64,000 bases of DNA from Allobosea sp. GTDB taxonomy: Bacteria; Pseudomonadota; Alphaproteobacteria; Rhizobiales; Kaistiaceae. Position 1 is the first letter of the stretch. The number at the start of each line of letters is the position of its first letter. The stretch spans positions 124,001 to 188,000 of the forward strand of contig JAFKFV010000010.1 of NCBI GenBank assembly GCA_017307955.1. The letters run 5' to 3'. Under the pieces are notes generated by a model, which saw nothing but the letters and a program-made list of their open reading frames with translations, did not search any database and was not told the origin of the DNA. Both the position numbers and the translations under genes were made by a program. Shown piece after piece: positions 63,735 through 64,000 of this stretch.

Positions 63735-64000
63735 GTCGCATCCATGGGAACTGCGCCGCCGCGGATGGCGTCGCGGAGTCGCGCCTCCTCGTCGGTGACG
63801 ACGGGCACGGCGCCGATGAGCTGTCGGGTATAGGCCGTCTTCGGATCGGAGAAGATCGCCTCGACCGGCCCCGTCTCGACGAGCCGGCCCTTCTGGAAGA
63901 CGCTGACGCGCGAGGCGATCGCCCGCACCACGGCGAGGTCGTGGGTGATGAAGAGATAAGTGAGGCCGCGCGCGACGCGCAGCCGATGCAAGAGTTGCAG
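63731..64000 (-). CDS. ABC transporter ATP-binding protein (DppF/OppF type), 5' partial
   Basis: C-terminal 89 codons of a gene entering from the right edge. LQLLHRLRVARGLTYLFITHDLAVVRAIASRV contains the H-loop (ITHDLAVV) of peptide-type ABC ATPases, followed by GRLVETGPVEAIFSDPKTAYTRQLIGAVP, the OppC/DppF C-terminal pattern. An oligopeptide or opine transporter probably precedes this gene outside the window and feeds the hydantoinase operon. Overlaps Ldh by 4 bp. Confidence 0.9.
   Translation of the reverse strand: MQLLHRLRVARGLTYLFITHDLAVVRAIASRVSVFQKGRLVETGPVEAIFSDPKTAYTRQLIGAVPVVTDEEARLRDAIRGGAVPMDAT

Noticed and set aside
1..64000. CRISPR arrays, tRNA genes, integrases or IS elements
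   Set aside because: No regularly spaced repeats, cloverleaf-like segments, transposase or integrase motifs were recognised by eye.

Overview
High-GC DNA with dense, short-spaced operons, a NadQ-type regulator upstream of nadABC, a ComEC/gltX/gltA neighbourhood and many GntR/ABC catabolic modules. This points to an alphaproteobacterium, most likely Hyphomicrobiales (Rhizobiales); the genus cannot be fixed from the sequence alone. No rRNA, tRNA, CRISPR, phage or insertion sequence was recognised.

Layout. 1-5.6 kb (+): end of a VOC protein, then a run of NMT1/THI5-like binding protein, old-yellow-enzyme reductase, aldo/keto reductase, nucleoside hydrolase and ECF S-component, closed by a strong terminator. 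5.7-10 kb (-): AcrAB-type RND pump. 10.2-14.7 kb (-): nadQ-nadA-nadB-nadC with a tandem operator between nadQ and nadA. 14.8-21.2 kb: SDR, GMC oxidoreductase and FCD-GntR on the minus strand, divergent from iron-ADH, aldo/keto reductase and lactonase-like amidohydrolase; this looks like an aldose/polyol oxidation locus. 21.3-26.9 kb (+): UTRA-GntR, a fused NanE-NanK, and a binding protein with two permeases (aminosugar uptake, no ATPase gene). 27-30 kb (+): glutaminase followed by a complete STAS / anti-sigma-like kinase / receiver-PP2C partner-switching set. 30-43.2 kb: mostly core genes (truncated hemoglobin, Lrp, uracil-DNA glycosylase, histidine kinase, ComEC, gltX, gltA, EamA, cupin, moaA, DUF971, host-attachment protein, Nudix). 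43.3-48.1 kb: RND permease, adaptor and DUF2892 protein divergent from an ArsR regulator whose two cysteines match persulfide sensors. 48.1-64 kb (-): ribose-type ABC transporter, amidohydrolase, two hydantoinase/oxoprolinase A-B pairs, a stand-alone GAF protein, an M20 peptidase, an Ldh-type dehydrogenase and the start of a peptide-type ABC ATPase. This is a large cluster for import and ATP-dependent opening of cyclic amides or related compounds.

Most worth following up are the glutaminase/partner-switch operon, the persulfide-type ArsR/DUF2892/RND unit with its operator on the arsR start codon, the double hydantoinase cluster with a divergent HyuB, and the NanE-NanK fusion whose ROK half lacks the zinc motif. 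Start codons were chosen by family alignment from memory, overlaps and ribosome-binding sites; nothing was searched against databases.
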